Source of the DNA: Neptuniibacter marinus
GTDB taxonomy: Bacteria > Pseudomonadota > Gammaproteobacteria > Pseudomonadales > Balneatricaceae
Direction: 5' to 3'
Assembly (NCBI RefSeq): GCF_001597725.1
Contig: NZ_LUTR01000004.1
Coordinates: 62,001-126,000, forward strand
Length of the DNA stretch: 64,000 bases
A model generated the notes under the pieces. That model saw nothing but the letters and a program-made list of their open reading frames with translations, was not told where the DNA came from and made no database searches. Below are positions 1 through 8,575 of the stretch, in pieces; position 1 is the stretch's first letter, and each line of letters starts with the position of its first letter. A program made the position numbers and the translations under genes.

Positions 1-140
1 CTTCTACTGATCTTGAGCAGTGGGGCCTAGGTGTTTCTCAGAAAATGGGTAACGGTATTGTTTACCTAGAGCACGTTAACAACGATAGTGATGACGATGC
101 TGGTGATCGTACTGTTGCTGGTTACCGTCTAGACTTCTAA
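1..140 (+). CDS. outer-membrane porin, C-terminal fragment
   Basis: This is the tail of a gene that begins before the window; the open frame runs from base 3 to a TAA at 138-140. The last residues end in GYRLDF, an aromatic-terminated amphipathic strand of the kind recognised by the BAM complex at the end of Gram-negative porins. An acidic loop (NNDSDDDAGD) lies just before the last strand. Only about 45 residues are visible, so the porin family cannot be named. Confidence 0.7.
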   Translation, partial: STDLEQWGLGVSQKMGNGIVYLEHVNNDSDDDAGDRTVAGYRLDF

Positions 141-166
141 GTCAACATTTCCTTACGGAAATAAGA

Positions 167-193
167 AAAGGCTTCCTTCGGGAAGCCTTTTTT
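167..193 (+). terminator. rho-independent terminator of the porin gene
   Basis: A 10-bp perfect stem (aaaggcttcc / ggaagccttt) closes a ttcg tetraloop and is followed by a T run. It lies 26 bases after the porin stop codon. Confidence 0.9.
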
Positions 194-315
194 CGTTATA
201 AATAATCACTACTTTTGTGCTGTTTTTGAAAATAAGCGCTTTTCCTGTTTTTCATATCTACTTAACTCAGCTAAAATAGAGCATCAATATTGTGAGCAAA
301 TTTAAGGGAAACTGG

Positions 316-1017
316 ATGAAAGCCAAATTACGTAGTTTGTTGGTTGCTGGTGCAGTATCAATCATGTTATGTCAGCCTTCTGTTGCTGCCGACGTTGAAG
401 TTGATCCATGGGAAGGTTTTAACCGGACTATGTTTAGCTTTAATGACGGCTTGGATACTTATGCACTAAAGCCAGTTTCTCAGGGTTACAAAGCAATTAT
501 GCCTGATATTGCTGAAACGGGTGTTAGTAACTTTTTCGGAAACTTAGCGGATGTTGGAACGTTGTTGAATAACTTGCTGCAAGGTAAGTTCAGCAATGCA
601 ACACAAGACTTTGCTCGTATCGCATTTAACTCTACGTTTGGTTTGGCGGGTCTAATTGATGTTGCTACACCAATGGGTATTGATAAGCACGATGAAGACT
701 TTGGGCAGACGTTTGGGTACTGGGGTGTTGATAGCGGTCCTTATTTGGTCTTGCCTTTCTTTGGCCCAACCACTGTGCGTGATGGTATTGGCAGGGTGCC
801 TGATTATCTTGTTGACCCTGTACGCCAGTTAGATGATAACGGTGCTCGTAATGCGATGTATGCGACGCGGATTATTAATGATCGCGCCGAATTACTTGAA
901 GCAGAAAAATTGATTTCTGGTGATAAATATACCTTTGTTCGTGATGCCTATCTTCAGAAACGAGCCTTTTCCATCGTAGATGGCGATGGCGAAAATTATG
1001 ATGAAAGTAATTTCTAG
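316..1017 (+). CDS. mlaA: MlaA/VacJ family outer-membrane lipid-asymmetry protein
   Basis: MlaA is the outer-membrane component of the Mla system, which removes misplaced phospholipids from the outer leaflet and passes them to periplasmic MlaC. The family is recognised from the DPWEGFNRTMFSFND opening, the FGNLADVGTLLNNLLQG segment, the FGQTFGYWGVDSGPYLVLPF block and the DPVR region, which together span nearly the whole 233-residue protein. I chose the ATG at 316 because aaggga sits 6 bases upstream; a GTG at 292 would add eight residues. The N-terminal signal has a Cys (SIMLCQPS), but the lipobox is poor; an SVA-A signal peptidase I site follows. A clear terminator ends the gene, so it appears monocistronic. 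Confidence 0.93.
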   Translation: MKAKLRSLLVAGAVSIMLCQPSVAADVEVDPWEGFNRTMFSFNDGLDTYALKPVSQGYKAIMPDIAETGVSNFFGNLADVGTLLNNLLQGKFSNATQDFARIAFNSTFGLAGLIDVATPMGIDKHDEDFGQTFGYWGVDSGPYLVLPFFGPTTVRDGIGRVPDYLVDPVRQLDDNGARNAMYATRIINDRAELLEAEKLISGDKYTFVRDAYLQKRAFSIVDGDGENYDESNF

Positions 1018-1027
1018 TGTTAATCAT

Positions 1028-1063
1028 AACCTCAGCTTTACATTTTAGGCTGGGGTTTTTGAA
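1028..1063 (+). terminator. rho-independent terminator after mlaA
   Basis: A 9-bp stem (aacctcagc / gctggggtt, one G-T pair) with a 12-base loop is followed by a T run, 10 bases after the mlaA stop. Confidence 0.8.
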
Positions 1064-1162
1064 TTTTTACGCAATGTTACTTATAAATTTTCATTGTATG
1101 TTAAGGCAGCAGCATCTACTCTGTTGTCTCATAGATCTTCGCCTATTTAATAAGGCTAGGTT

Positions 1163-2332
1163 ATGAGAGACACTTACCAAACTATCTTACTAGTTGATCA
1201 TGTTGCGGAAGCCATTGACTCGATCATTGATGCCTGTAGTCATATAGCACTTCGTCCGGTAAAAGTTTCAACTGCTTATAATTGTGATTATGCTAAAGAG
1301 TTACTCAATGAGCATGACTTCTCGTTAGTAATTGCGGGTTTAAGTGAAACCTTCACTGTTGATGATATTGCCTCCCTAGCTGAATTCCATGCCCCTAAAC
1401 CTATACTTGTATTGATGCCGGAAGCTAAGTGTGACCAGGTTTTATTGGCACTACGAAAAGGGGCTAATGATGTTTTTATTCAAAGCGAGATAGCTGAAAA
1501 GAGTGCGGATTTTTCTGATTCTATTGCTAAGCTTTTACTTCTTGCTGACTTAATTGAGAAGAAGCTTCATTATCGAAACGAGTTAGAAAAGAGCCTCAGT
1601 GAACTTCAAATTGATCAGCAAGCAGCGTTGCAAATACAACAGAATATGCTGCCAGATAAGGAGCTGAATGTTGGAGGGTTGTTGGCTCGTTACTTATTAA
1701 TTCCTTCGCTGTATTTAAGTGGCGATTTTGTTGATGTGGTCCCCATTGACGCTGATAAAACGATGTTTTATCTAGCTGATGTATCAGGGCATGGTGCTTC
1801 ATCAGCCTTAGTTACTGTGCTGTTAAAAAATATGACTAACCGATTGGTTAGAAATTATAACCGTTCTTCAAGCTTTGATATTCTATCGCCGGTGAATACC
1901 TTATATCGTATTAATTCAGAGTTACTAGAGACTGAGTTAGGAAAACATTTGAGTATTTTTGTGGGGCTTTTTGATAACAAAGACTCCAGTTTGACCTATG
2001 CTATAGGTGGGCATCATCCTATGCCTATTTTGACTGATGCAGTCGGTACACGCTTCCTAGAAGGGCGGGGAATGCCGGTAGGGCTTTTCCCTGAACCTTT
2101 ATTTGATGAACGAAAATTACAGTTGTTAGATGAGTTCGAAATTACATTGTTCTCGGATGGTATTTTAGAGATGTTACCTGAAGGGAATATGAGTGCTAAA
2201 GAGCAGAGACTTATTGATGCTGTAATTGCGGTGAATGGCGCTGGTCCAGATGTAATTAAGGAAGCATTGCTTCCCGATATTATAAATGACGCACCTGATG
2301 ATATTGCAATAATGACAGTTTGCAGGCAGTAA
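1163..2332 (+). CDS. degenerate receiver domain fused to PP2C/SpoIIE-type phosphatase
   Basis: This is a partner-switch regulator: an RsbU/SpoIIE-type Ser/Thr phosphatase that would dephosphorylate a STAS anti-sigma antagonist. Residues 1-130 have the receiver fold (ILLVDH start), but the acidic pocket is reduced and the phospho-acceptor strand reads FSLVIAGLSE, with no Asp. A linker coiled region follows. The phosphatase domain (about 160-389) has its metal-binding motifs: SGDFVDVV, LADVSGHGASSA, GLFDN, GGHHPMP, FSDGILE and PDDIAIM. The STAS gene begins 3 bases downstream, as in the HsbR-HsbA pair of Pseudomonas. Unlike HsbR as I recall it, there is no C-terminal HATPase kinase domain, so the opposing kinase must lie elsewhere. 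Confidence 0.85.
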   Translation: MRDTYQTILLVDHVAEAIDSIIDACSHIALRPVKVSTAYNCDYAKELLNEHDFSLVIAGLSETFTVDDIASLAEFHAPKPILVLMPEAKCDQVLLALRKGANDVFIQSEIAEKSADFSDSIAKLLLLADLIEKKLHYRNELEKSLSELQIDQQAALQIQQNMLPDKELNVGGLLARYLLIPSLYLSGDFVDVVPIDADKTMFYLADVSGHGASSALVTVLLKNMTNRLVRNYNRSSSFDILSPVNTLYRINSELLETELGKHLSIFVGLFDNKDSSLTYAIGGHHPMPILTDAVGTRFLEGRGMPVGLFPEPLFDERKLQLLDEFEITLFSDGILEMLPEGNMSAKEQRLIDAVIAVNGAGPDVIKEALLPDIINDAPDDIAIMTVCRQ

Positions 2333-2335
2333 ATA

Positions 2336-2830
2336 ATGCAAGAAGGTTCAATTTATTCGGCGTTGGTTGATGGCAGCTTTGTTTTGAAGTTTGTAGGTGA
2401 TGTGCGCTTAACGCTCTGTACTTCGTTGGATTGTCATATAAATGACGCTCTAGCTAAAACATCTGTGTCTAATATTTTAATCGATCTGACTGAGGCTGAG
2501 GGTATTGATAGCACCTCTTTGGGCCTTATTGCAAAGTTATCTATTAAAGCGAGTGAAGCTGATCTTGGTAAGCCTACACTGGTGTCTACAAACCCTGATA
2601 TTACTAGTATTTTGTATACAATGGGCTTTGATCATATTTTCATATTGCTAGAAGAGCTTCCAACGAGTATTAAGGACTTGAAAGAGCTTCCCTTTGTGCA
2701 AGAGTCTGTGGATGAGATGAAAGAGCGAATAATCTCAGCCCATCAAATTCTGATGGGGTTAAATGATTCTAACCGCGAAGCCTTTAAAGACTTAGTTTCT
2801 ACTCTTGAATCGGTCAACGAGAATAAATAG
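2336..2830 (+). CDS. STAS-domain anti-sigma factor antagonist (HsbA/SpoIIAA-like)
   Basis: This 164-residue protein carries a STAS domain in residues 1-105. The segment ILIDLTEAEGIDSTSLGLIAK holds the usual phosphorylatable Ser just after the Asp (IDSTSLG). Unphosphorylated STAS proteins bind and sequester an anti-sigma factor or, for HsbA, FlgM or a diguanylate cyclase. The C-terminal 55 residues are a charged helical extension. The gene follows the phosphatase gene by 3 bases, so the two are co-transcribed and the phosphatase is its probable activator. No anti-sigma factor is encoded beside it. Confidence 0.85.
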   Translation: MQEGSIYSALVDGSFVLKFVGDVRLTLCTSLDCHINDALAKTSVSNILIDLTEAEGIDSTSLGLIAKLSIKASEADLGKPTLVSTNPDITSILYTMGFDHIFILLEELPTSIKDLKELPFVQESVDEMKERIISAHQILMGLNDSNREAFKDLVSTLESVNENK

Positions 2831-3330
2831 TGTTTGGAGAGTGTTGAGTTTAGGATTTTTTTGAGTTCTCTTTTACTTAATGCTGATTTATCTAGCGACA
2901 TTTAATGCCCGAATTATCAGTAATAAATAACAATTCTTCTTTTCTGTGGTTGCAAAAAAAATTTACACAATTTTGTTATCAACAAACTCTGTGGATAAAG
3001 CTGTTAGTAATATTTGGTTAACATGCTGGGCGCCCGCAAGTAGCGCTATTTCAACCTGTTGCTTGAAAAAGAAACAGCTTTCAAAAAGCTTATTTTTCAG
3101 TAGGTTGAATACTATCAATATAGTTTTAAGAGATCTTTTTTTTCATCTTAGTCAATAGCTCCTGTCTTTTTATTTACAATAAAAGTGCCTGAATTACCTT
3201 GTAGGAGTCTTGCTACTTTGTGGTTGTTTTAATCTATTCTTTGGTCTCTTTTTCTTGTGTTTCTAGTTATTTTTCTATCAGGCTCCTTTATAGTCTGAAG
3301 TTCTAATGCAAGATAAGCATAGGAAAGTGG
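2831..3330. other. 500-base intergenic region
   Basis: No convincing gene is present. A 70-codon open frame at 2946-3158 begins in A/T-rich sequence without a ribosome-binding site and its translation has no recognisable pattern. The stretch before 3331 should hold the promoter of the downstream four-gene cluster, but I could not pick out a clear -35/-10 pair. An aggaaa ribosome-binding site is visible at its 3' edge. Confidence 0.5.
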
Positions 3331-4056
3331 ATGTCTACTCAATATACCTATACAGCGTTTTTATATTGGCTTTTGTTAGCGGGCCTGATTGTATTTTTCC
3401 TTTTCCTAAGTTGGGATTTACAACTATTCCAGACTATTTTTGTGCAAGATATTACGAGAATTAGTTCACTCATTTTTATTCTGTTCATCGCTGTGTCTGT
3501 CCATTGTGGTTACCGTAGCTGGTTTGTCGCTTCACAATCACTAATGTTATTAAAGATTAAAAAATTGAGTTTAGATGATCTAAAGCTTTTATCTGATGAT
3601 GCATTCGAGAGCCGATCAGTAATTAAAGACTTTTTAAGCAAAGTGCTAAATAGTCACTCAGAGCCGGATAAAACACTGGCAACGGAAGTATTGGCTGAAT
3701 CCTTGCGGGGGGCACATCAGGTTGGCTGGTTTATGGCTGGGGTCGTTATTAAGTTAGGGTTGCTGGGTACTGTTGTTGGTTTTGTTTTGATGCTTAGCTC
3801 GATCTCTGCGTTCGAACAACTGGATATCTCTGATATAAAAGAATTAATGCAGCAGATGACCTTGGGAATGGGAGTCGCAATGAACACAACAATGGTTGGA
3901 TTAATTGCGAGTATGACTTTAGGTATTCAGTTATTGTTGGTTGACCGCTGTGCGGATAGGCTTTTGTTAGAGACGATTGATTTTAGCTTATCCACTGTCG
4001 ACTTGGTTGTAGATAATAGAGGTGAAGGCGGTGCCCCTCTTTCAGCGCAAAAGTAA
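3331..4056 (+). CDS. MotA/TolQ/ExbB-family proton-channel-like membrane protein
   Basis: Proteins of this family form the five-subunit stator or channel half of proton-driven motors such as MotAB, ExbBD and TolQR. Four hydrophobic spans are visible, near residues 10-28, 40-57, 135-160 and 180-203. The last two surround the family signature: a LGLLGTVVGFVLMLSS helix and then LGMGVAMNTTMVGLIASM, equivalent to the TolQ/ExbB transmembrane 2-3 block. The cytoplasmic loop (about 65-130) is shorter than in MotA. The following gene overlaps its end by 26-35 bases and encodes the matching single-span subunit. The substrate or process driven is unknown. Ribosome-binding site aggaaa precedes the ATG. 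Confidence 0.8.
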   Translation: MSTQYTYTAFLYWLLLAGLIVFFLFLSWDLQLFQTIFVQDITRISSLIFILFIAVSVHCGYRSWFVASQSLMLLKIKKLSLDDLKLLSDDAFESRSVIKDFLSKVLNSHSEPDKTLATEVLAESLRGAHQVGWFMAGVVIKLGLLGTVVGFVLMLSSISAFEQLDISDIKELMQQMTLGMGVAMNTTMVGLIASMTLGIQLLLVDRCADRLLLETIDFSLSTVDLVVDNRGEGGAPLSAQK

Positions 4057-4639
4057 TTTTGATATAGATCCATTTACGGATCTTCTTTTTAACGTTTTAT
4101 TAACGTTTACTTTTCTTTTTCTGATCGCTTTATTGCTTTTAAACCCTCCGGCTAAATCGGGCATTATTGATCCGAAGGCTGAATTTATTGTTACCGTAAG
4201 TTGGCCTGATGGAAGCCCTGACGATATTGATGTATGGGCAACTGGGCCTGAAGGAAAAAAAGTGTGGTACAAGAGAGCACAAGATGGATTGATGCACCTT
4301 GATCGAGATGACCGAGGATTGGCAAATGATACGCAAGTCGTCAATGGCACTGAAGTTGTGAATCCACTCAATCAAGAAGTATTGACAATTAGAGGGCGCC
4401 CCCCAGGCGAATTTATTGTTAACATCCATTACTTTAAAAGTGAAACAAGTGAAAAAGTTCCTGTGACTATCTATTTAGCTGAAGTGAATCCGGTTATGAA
4501 AGTACTCCACTACAATACGACATTGTTGTCAGAAGAAGGTGATGAGGCCACAGCTGTGAGGTTTTCTATTACCCCTTCTGGTCAAGTCACAAATATAAAT
4601 CAGCTACAAAAAAGTATAGTAAAGGCGATATCGAAATGA
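4022..4639 (+). CDS. ExbD/MotB-like single-span protein with DUF2135-like periplasmic domain
   Basis: The N-terminus has one transmembrane helix (about residues 20-41). It is preceded by FDIDPFTDLLFNVLLTF, which matches the ExbD/TolR/MotB layout where an Asp at the membrane edge accepts protons. Instead of an ExbD or OmpA-like domain, the periplasmic part (about 50-150) reads VSWPDGSPDDIDVWATGPEG, then VWY and LDRDD, resembling the DUF2135/YfaP beta-sandwich pattern. The start is uncertain: GTG at 4022 or GTG at 4031 (gaggtg lies 7 bases before the latter). It overlaps the ExbB-like gene and its stop overlaps the next ATG, so the genes are translationally coupled. Confidence 0.75.
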   Translation: MKAVPLFQRKSNFDIDPFTDLLFNVLLTFTFLFLIALLLLNPPAKSGIIDPKAEFIVTVSWPDGSPDDIDVWATGPEGKKVWYKRAQDGLMHLDRDDRGLANDTQVVNGTEVVNPLNQEVLTIRGRPPGEFIVNIHYFKSETSEKVPVTIYLAEVNPVMKVLHYNTTLLSEEGDEATAVRFSITPSGQVTNINQLQKSIVKAISK

Positions 4640-5151
4640 ATGAAGTTTTGTTTAGTTTAACCCTCGCGTATGTTTTTTTTACTGCTTTAGTGTTGCTTGT
4701 ATTGATATACAGCAGAATTTTTTGGGGTATAAAAGCAGCGCTTATTGTTATCGCAGTTGGTTTTTATACCGTGAGTTATCAAGGCTGGAAAGAGACACAA
4801 GGGTGGCCGGCAGAGGTGGTTTTACCTGAAAAGTTTTTATTACATTATGGGGTTATAGAAGAGCCGGATGAGGCGAGAGAAGTTGAAGGGAGTATTTATA
4901 TGTGGTTAACCGCATTGAATGATTATGAGTTAGCTGCTGAACCTAGAGCTTATAGGTTAGATTATGATTTAGATATACACGGTAAATTGGAATCTGCACT
5001 AAGAGAAGTAGAGAATGGGAACCTGCAGTTAGGTGAAATTAATCCGGCTTCGATTAACGAAGAAAATGATAATAAGCAAAACAGAGAGGGGCAAAAATAT
5101 CTAGGCTTGCAGTTTGTTAAGCTCCCAGACCCAGCGTTACCGGAGAAGTAA
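4636..5151 (+). CDS. uncharacterised two-span membrane protein of the ExbB-like cluster
   Basis: I do not recognise a family. The 171-residue product starts with two hydrophobic helices (about 4-26 and 31-48). A soluble tail follows, with GWPAEVVLPEKFLLHYGVIEEPDE and a Tyr/Asp-rich stretch. The ATG overlaps the stop codon of the preceding gene (atga), and the next gene starts one base after its stop, so it belongs to a tight four-gene operon. The soluble part is likely periplasmic if the helices form a hairpin with both ends outside, but topology is not settled by the sequence. Confidence 0.75.
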   Translation: MNEVLFSLTLAYVFFTALVLLVLIYSRIFWGIKAALIVIAVGFYTVSYQGWKETQGWPAEVVLPEKFLLHYGVIEEPDEAREVEGSIYMWLTALNDYELAAEPRAYRLDYDLDIHGKLESALREVENGNLQLGEINPASINEENDNKQNREGQKYLGLQFVKLPDPALPEK

Positions 5152-5152
5152 T

Positions 5153-5863
5153 ATGCGTCTTATTTGTATTCTCTTAATATCAGTCATTATAGTGGGATGT
5201 CAGGGGGATATTTCTGAAAATGATTATTTTCCCGTCAATAAAGGTGTCGAGTGGCACTACAGCGTTTTTGAAGATTTAACTGACATAACACAGAAACGAC
5301 AATTTAGTATCAAAAATTTAGGGACTATCGACCTGAAGGGGGATTATAGTGGTATGCCTGTTTCCGCGCGTAGGACTAGCGATGGGACCGTTTATTATAT
5401 ATTGCAAGATGATACGGGTAGCTATCGAATTGCAAAACGTACTGTAGTAGAGCTAACCCCTAGATTTGATGACAAAGAGATCAGAATTCTTCCTAACAAA
5501 GAGGATCTAGAAGTAGGGCGTAGTTGGGTGGCAGAAACTCGTTCTTATGCTTTACATGGCCTGCGCTCAGCGCTACCTGACCCAAGTAAAAAAGCATTTA
5601 GCCTCACTTATGAAATTGTTGCGTTAAATAGCAGTGTAGTTGTGCCTGCAGGTAGATTCGATAACTGCATTAAGGTAGAGGCTTCGGGTGTTATTAGTCT
5701 TTACGCTGATCCACGCTTAGGTTATCAAGACATTATTGTTACGCAGACCGAGTGGTATGCACCTGGAGTTGGATTGGTTAAGTTAGTTAGAAATGAACCA
5801 ATGGATTTAGAAATTTACAAAGGTGGCAGTATTACTTTTGAGCTTAATCGATTTGAGTCTTAG
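5153..5863 (+). CDS. uncharacterised lipoprotein of the ExbB-like cluster
   Basis: The product begins MRLICILLISVIIVGC, a signal peptide ending in a good lipobox (IVGC), so the mature protein should be an acylated periplasmic or outer-membrane lipoprotein of about 220 residues. I chose the ATG at 5153 because ggagaag lies just upstream and the signal starts there; an upstream in-frame start at 5114 would add 13 unlikely residues. The body alternates beta-prone stretches (FPVNKGVEWHYSV, ETEWYAPGVGLVKLV-type pattern), like lipoproteins that measure or sense surface layers, but no named family is claimed. The last codons overlap the convergent EAL-HDOD gene by 4 bases. Confidence 0.8.
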   Translation: MRLICILLISVIIVGCQGDISENDYFPVNKGVEWHYSVFEDLTDITQKRQFSIKNLGTIDLKGDYSGMPVSARRTSDGTVYYILQDDTGSYRIAKRTVVELTPRFDDKEIRILPNKEDLEVGRSWVAETRSYALHGLRSALPDPSKKAFSLTYEIVALNSSVVVPAGRFDNCIKVEASGVISLYADPRLGYQDIIVTQTEWYAPGVGLVKLVRNEPMDLEIYKGGSITFELNRFES

Positions 5864-7113
5864 CGATAGTTAATTTCTTGTAGGGTATCTTGTACCCAGC
5901 GTAAACTCTCTTCCTGTGCATGGCCAAGTGAATCGGTTATATGTGAATCGTTAAGCACAGCCCATTCGCCAGCCATATAGTTTTTTACATCACTGAGTAA
6001 CTGCCCTAGAGTCCCGGATCCTTTAACTAGTGCATTTGAGACCTCTTTGGAAACGGGTAATTGCTCCATAATATCCTTAAGCTCTAGATTTAACATAGCA
6101 TCCATTCCTGAAAGCATGCCTATTAAAAATGCAGTACTAGAATTTACGCAATCATAATTTGCCGCAGCGAGTTCACACATGCGTGCACGGGTTAGTATCT
6201 CTTGGATTAATGCATTGGAGACATGAGGATGCTGGGTAGTATTAATAAGCAGAGCCCATTTTTTTAGTTCATCTATGCCTAATGCAATTATAGCTTCGGA
6301 GATATTATTGATCTTTCTCGATAGAGAAAAACGGGCTGAGTTGATAATTTTTAATAATTTTAAAACAAATTCTGGATCTTTGCATATGATCGCTTCAATT
6401 GATTTAGGTGTCGCCTCAGCGTTTTCTAACTCTGCAATTAGTTGAAGGGTTATTAGGTCATCACAGGATAATTTGCGTCCCTCGATGAGCTGTGGGCGAC
6501 AAAAGAAATAGCCTTGGAAAAGTTTAAAACCAAGCTCCTTGCAATATTGAAACTCTTCATAGGTTTCTACTTTTTCGGCGAGTAGAGTCACCTTCTTTTT
6601 TTTCAGTGCAGTGACATGCTGAATGAGTTGAGTAGGTGAAAGAAGCTGAATATCAATCTTGACTATCTTCGCTAGTTTTAAAGCAGGTTCCCAGCTTTCA
6701 TCATAGATAAAATCATCGAGAGCAATGCGGTAGCCGTTATCGGAAAGAGTACGGAGTTTGTGGATGATTTCATCCGTAATTGCTACGTCTTCTAGTACTT
6801 CTAGCACTAAGGCTTCGGGCCTAAGGGCAGGTAGATTTCCATTGTAAATCCATTCTGCATTGAAATTAATAAATGCTGGAATAGCTTGAACACGGTTGTT
6901 TTGGAATATACTGCTATAGGCGTTTAGCAGGACTTCTGCCGTTGCTTGAGTCCCGTCAAAGGGTAGTTGAGGGCCTATACCTTTTGCGTCTCTATATAAT
7001 AGCTCATACGCAATGGTATTGAGCTCTTTATCAAGAATTGGTTGTCTTGCAAGTAAAACAGAGAAAGCCAAGCTGTTAGTCCTCTTTTCGTTTTTTTTAT
7101 TGTAGCTAACCAT
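5860..7113 (-). CDS. EAL-HDOD (YuxH-like) signalling protein
   Basis: This protein joins an EAL-type domain with an HDOD output domain, a pairing seen in c-di-GMP-linked regulators of motility and behaviour. The EAL part (about 20-200) opens with LARQPILDKELNTIAYELLYR. It contains LVLEVLED, ALDDF, VKIDI, LAEKVET and GYFFCRP, but several catalytic Glu/Asn positions are altered, so it probably binds rather than hydrolyses c-di-GMP. The HDOD domain (about 205-400) includes IICKDPEFVLKLLKIINSARF and ALGIDELKKWALL. I chose the ATG at 7113; a TTG at 7140 also opens the frame, and neither has a strong ribosome-binding site. Its stop overlaps the lipoprotein gene tail to tail. Confidence 0.85.
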   Translation of the reverse strand: MVSYNKKNEKRTNSLAFSVLLARQPILDKELNTIAYELLYRDAKGIGPQLPFDGTQATAEVLLNAYSSIFQNNRVQAIPAFINFNAEWIYNGNLPALRPEALVLEVLEDVAITDEIIHKLRTLSDNGYRIALDDFIYDESWEPALKLAKIVKIDIQLLSPTQLIQHVTALKKKKVTLLAEKVETYEEFQYCKELGFKLFQGYFFCRPQLIEGRKLSCDDLITLQLIAELENAEATPKSIEAIICKDPEFVLKLLKIINSARFSLSRKINNISEAIIALGIDELKKWALLINTTQHPHVSNALIQEILTRARMCELAAANYDCVNSSTAFLIGMLSGMDAMLNLELKDIMEQLPVSKEVSNALVKGSGTLGQLLSDVKNYMAGEWAVLNDSHITDSLGHAQEESLRWVQDTLQEINYR

Positions 7114-7403
7114 AAAAATAATAACGCTTGTATGATACAAAAACGATCGTTAATTTAAGTAAACGATTCTATTTCTATAAGAACTCTCTTGTTTAATACA
7201 GGATTATGTCCTTTTTGAAATTAAGGCCTTGGTGTGCTTTACATAGTGTAAAGTTGCTTTTTTTATTTTAACTTATTGAATTATTTAAATATTTTTTATT
7301 GGGTTTGTAAAAAATTCAAAGCGGCAGTTTGAACTAATGATAACGGGTGCTTGAATGGTGAATATTATCTTTGACTTATGGCGTAGTTATAAATGAGGTT
7401 TTT

Positions 7404-8552
7404 ATGCCCTTAACGCGAAGAAAGTTTTTGCTGGGATCTTTTCCATTAACTTTAGTTGGTTGCACAACGCATGATGCCTTTCGTATTGCTCAGAGCGTAG
7501 CAGGTGGAAGGTCTCTTGAAGATATTGCTGTCTCTCGCGCACAGAGTAAGGCGAGGAGCTGGGTCACAAGTCCGCAGTCATTAGTAAACGATATAAAGCG
7601 CGTTGATAGTTTTCTTACACATATCTCTTCTGCTTGGGGTGGCGATGATTCGGTAAAACCGTCCCCGAAAGAATATGTAAAATATACTGATGGCTATACG
7701 AGCCGCGCGTTAGTTAATTTTGAAACAGGCATTGTCAGAGTAGAAAGTCAAAATAAGCAGCACTTAAAGCAGTTAATTATTAATACGCTTTTGACGCCGG
7801 CCAACCCCGAGAAAGTAGACCTGTTTTCTGATCAGGAAGTTGTGCTTGGGGATGAGCCTTTTTTATTCAATCAAATTGTTGATCAAGATAATAAGCCGAT
7901 TCGTTGGGCATGGCGGGCAGGTCGTTATGCCGCCTATTTATTGAACCAAGGTGTCCATACCCGTCAAATTAAAATATCAGATGGCTCACAGCAAAGTGTC
8001 TCTTACGTTGAATTCCCTTTACTTCAACAACATAAGCGTACTCGACAGTATAAATACGCATCTTATGTAGAGCGTTACGCTGCAAAGTATCAGTTAGCTC
8101 CAGCACTTGTTTACGCCATTATTGAAACTGAAAGTAATTTTAACCCCTATGCTGTGAGTTGGGTGCCTGCCTATGGTCTTATGCAAATTGTACCAACAAC
8201 TGCAGGTAGGGACGCGTTTGAAGAGATTCATGGCTACGCAGGTACACCATCGGCGCCCTATTTGTTTAATATTGAAAATAATATTCGTATGGGATGTGCT
8301 TATTTGCATATATTAAAAAACCGTTATTTAGCGAAAGTTAGACACCCAATTAGCAAAGAGTATTGTGTTATTGCTGCTTATAATGGCGGAGCGGGTAATG
8401 TGTTAAGAAGTTTTTCTTCTCAGCGGGAAGAGGCTTTTAGGGTCATTAATACAGCTTCAAGCGATAATGTTTGGTCTATATTAGGTAAGAAAATGCCTAA
8501 AGAAAGTCAACGCTATTTAGTGAAGGTGACCGAGGCTAAAAAAAGATATTAA
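7404..8552 (+). CDS. mltC: membrane-bound lytic murein transglycosylase C
   Basis: MltC cleaves the MurNAc-GlcNAc bond of peptidoglycan, forming 1,6-anhydro-muropeptides, from the periplasmic face of the outer membrane. The start at 7404 gives MPLTRRKFLLGSFPLTLVGC, with a lipobox LVGC; taaatgagg precedes it, while an upstream ATG at 7371 would spoil the signal. The N-terminal MltC-specific domain spans about 30-210. The SLT domain then follows, with the catalytic Glu in IIETESNFNPYAVSW, then YGLMQIVPTTAG and CVIAAYNGGAGNV. The length of 382 residues is normal for the family. It stands alone, with a decayed small gene just downstream. Confidence 0.93.
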   Translation: MPLTRRKFLLGSFPLTLVGCTTHDAFRIAQSVAGGRSLEDIAVSRAQSKARSWVTSPQSLVNDIKRVDSFLTHISSAWGGDDSVKPSPKEYVKYTDGYTSRALVNFETGIVRVESQNKQHLKQLIINTLLTPANPEKVDLFSDQEVVLGDEPFLFNQIVDQDNKPIRWAWRAGRYAAYLLNQGVHTRQIKISDGSQQSVSYVEFPLLQQHKRTRQYKYASYVERYAAKYQLAPALVYAIIETESNFNPYAVSWVPAYGLMQIVPTTAGRDAFEEIHGYAGTPSAPYLFNIENNIRMGCAYLHILKNRYLAKVRHPISKEYCVIAAYNGGAGNVLRSFSSQREEAFRVINTASSDNVWSILGKKMPKESQRYLVKVTEAKKRY

Positions 8553-8575
8553 AAGTTGTTTTACAGGGACTGGTT

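Noticed and set aside
2946-3158. 70-codon plus-strand frame
   Set aside because: No ribosome site, unlikely composition and no family pattern; it is intergenic.
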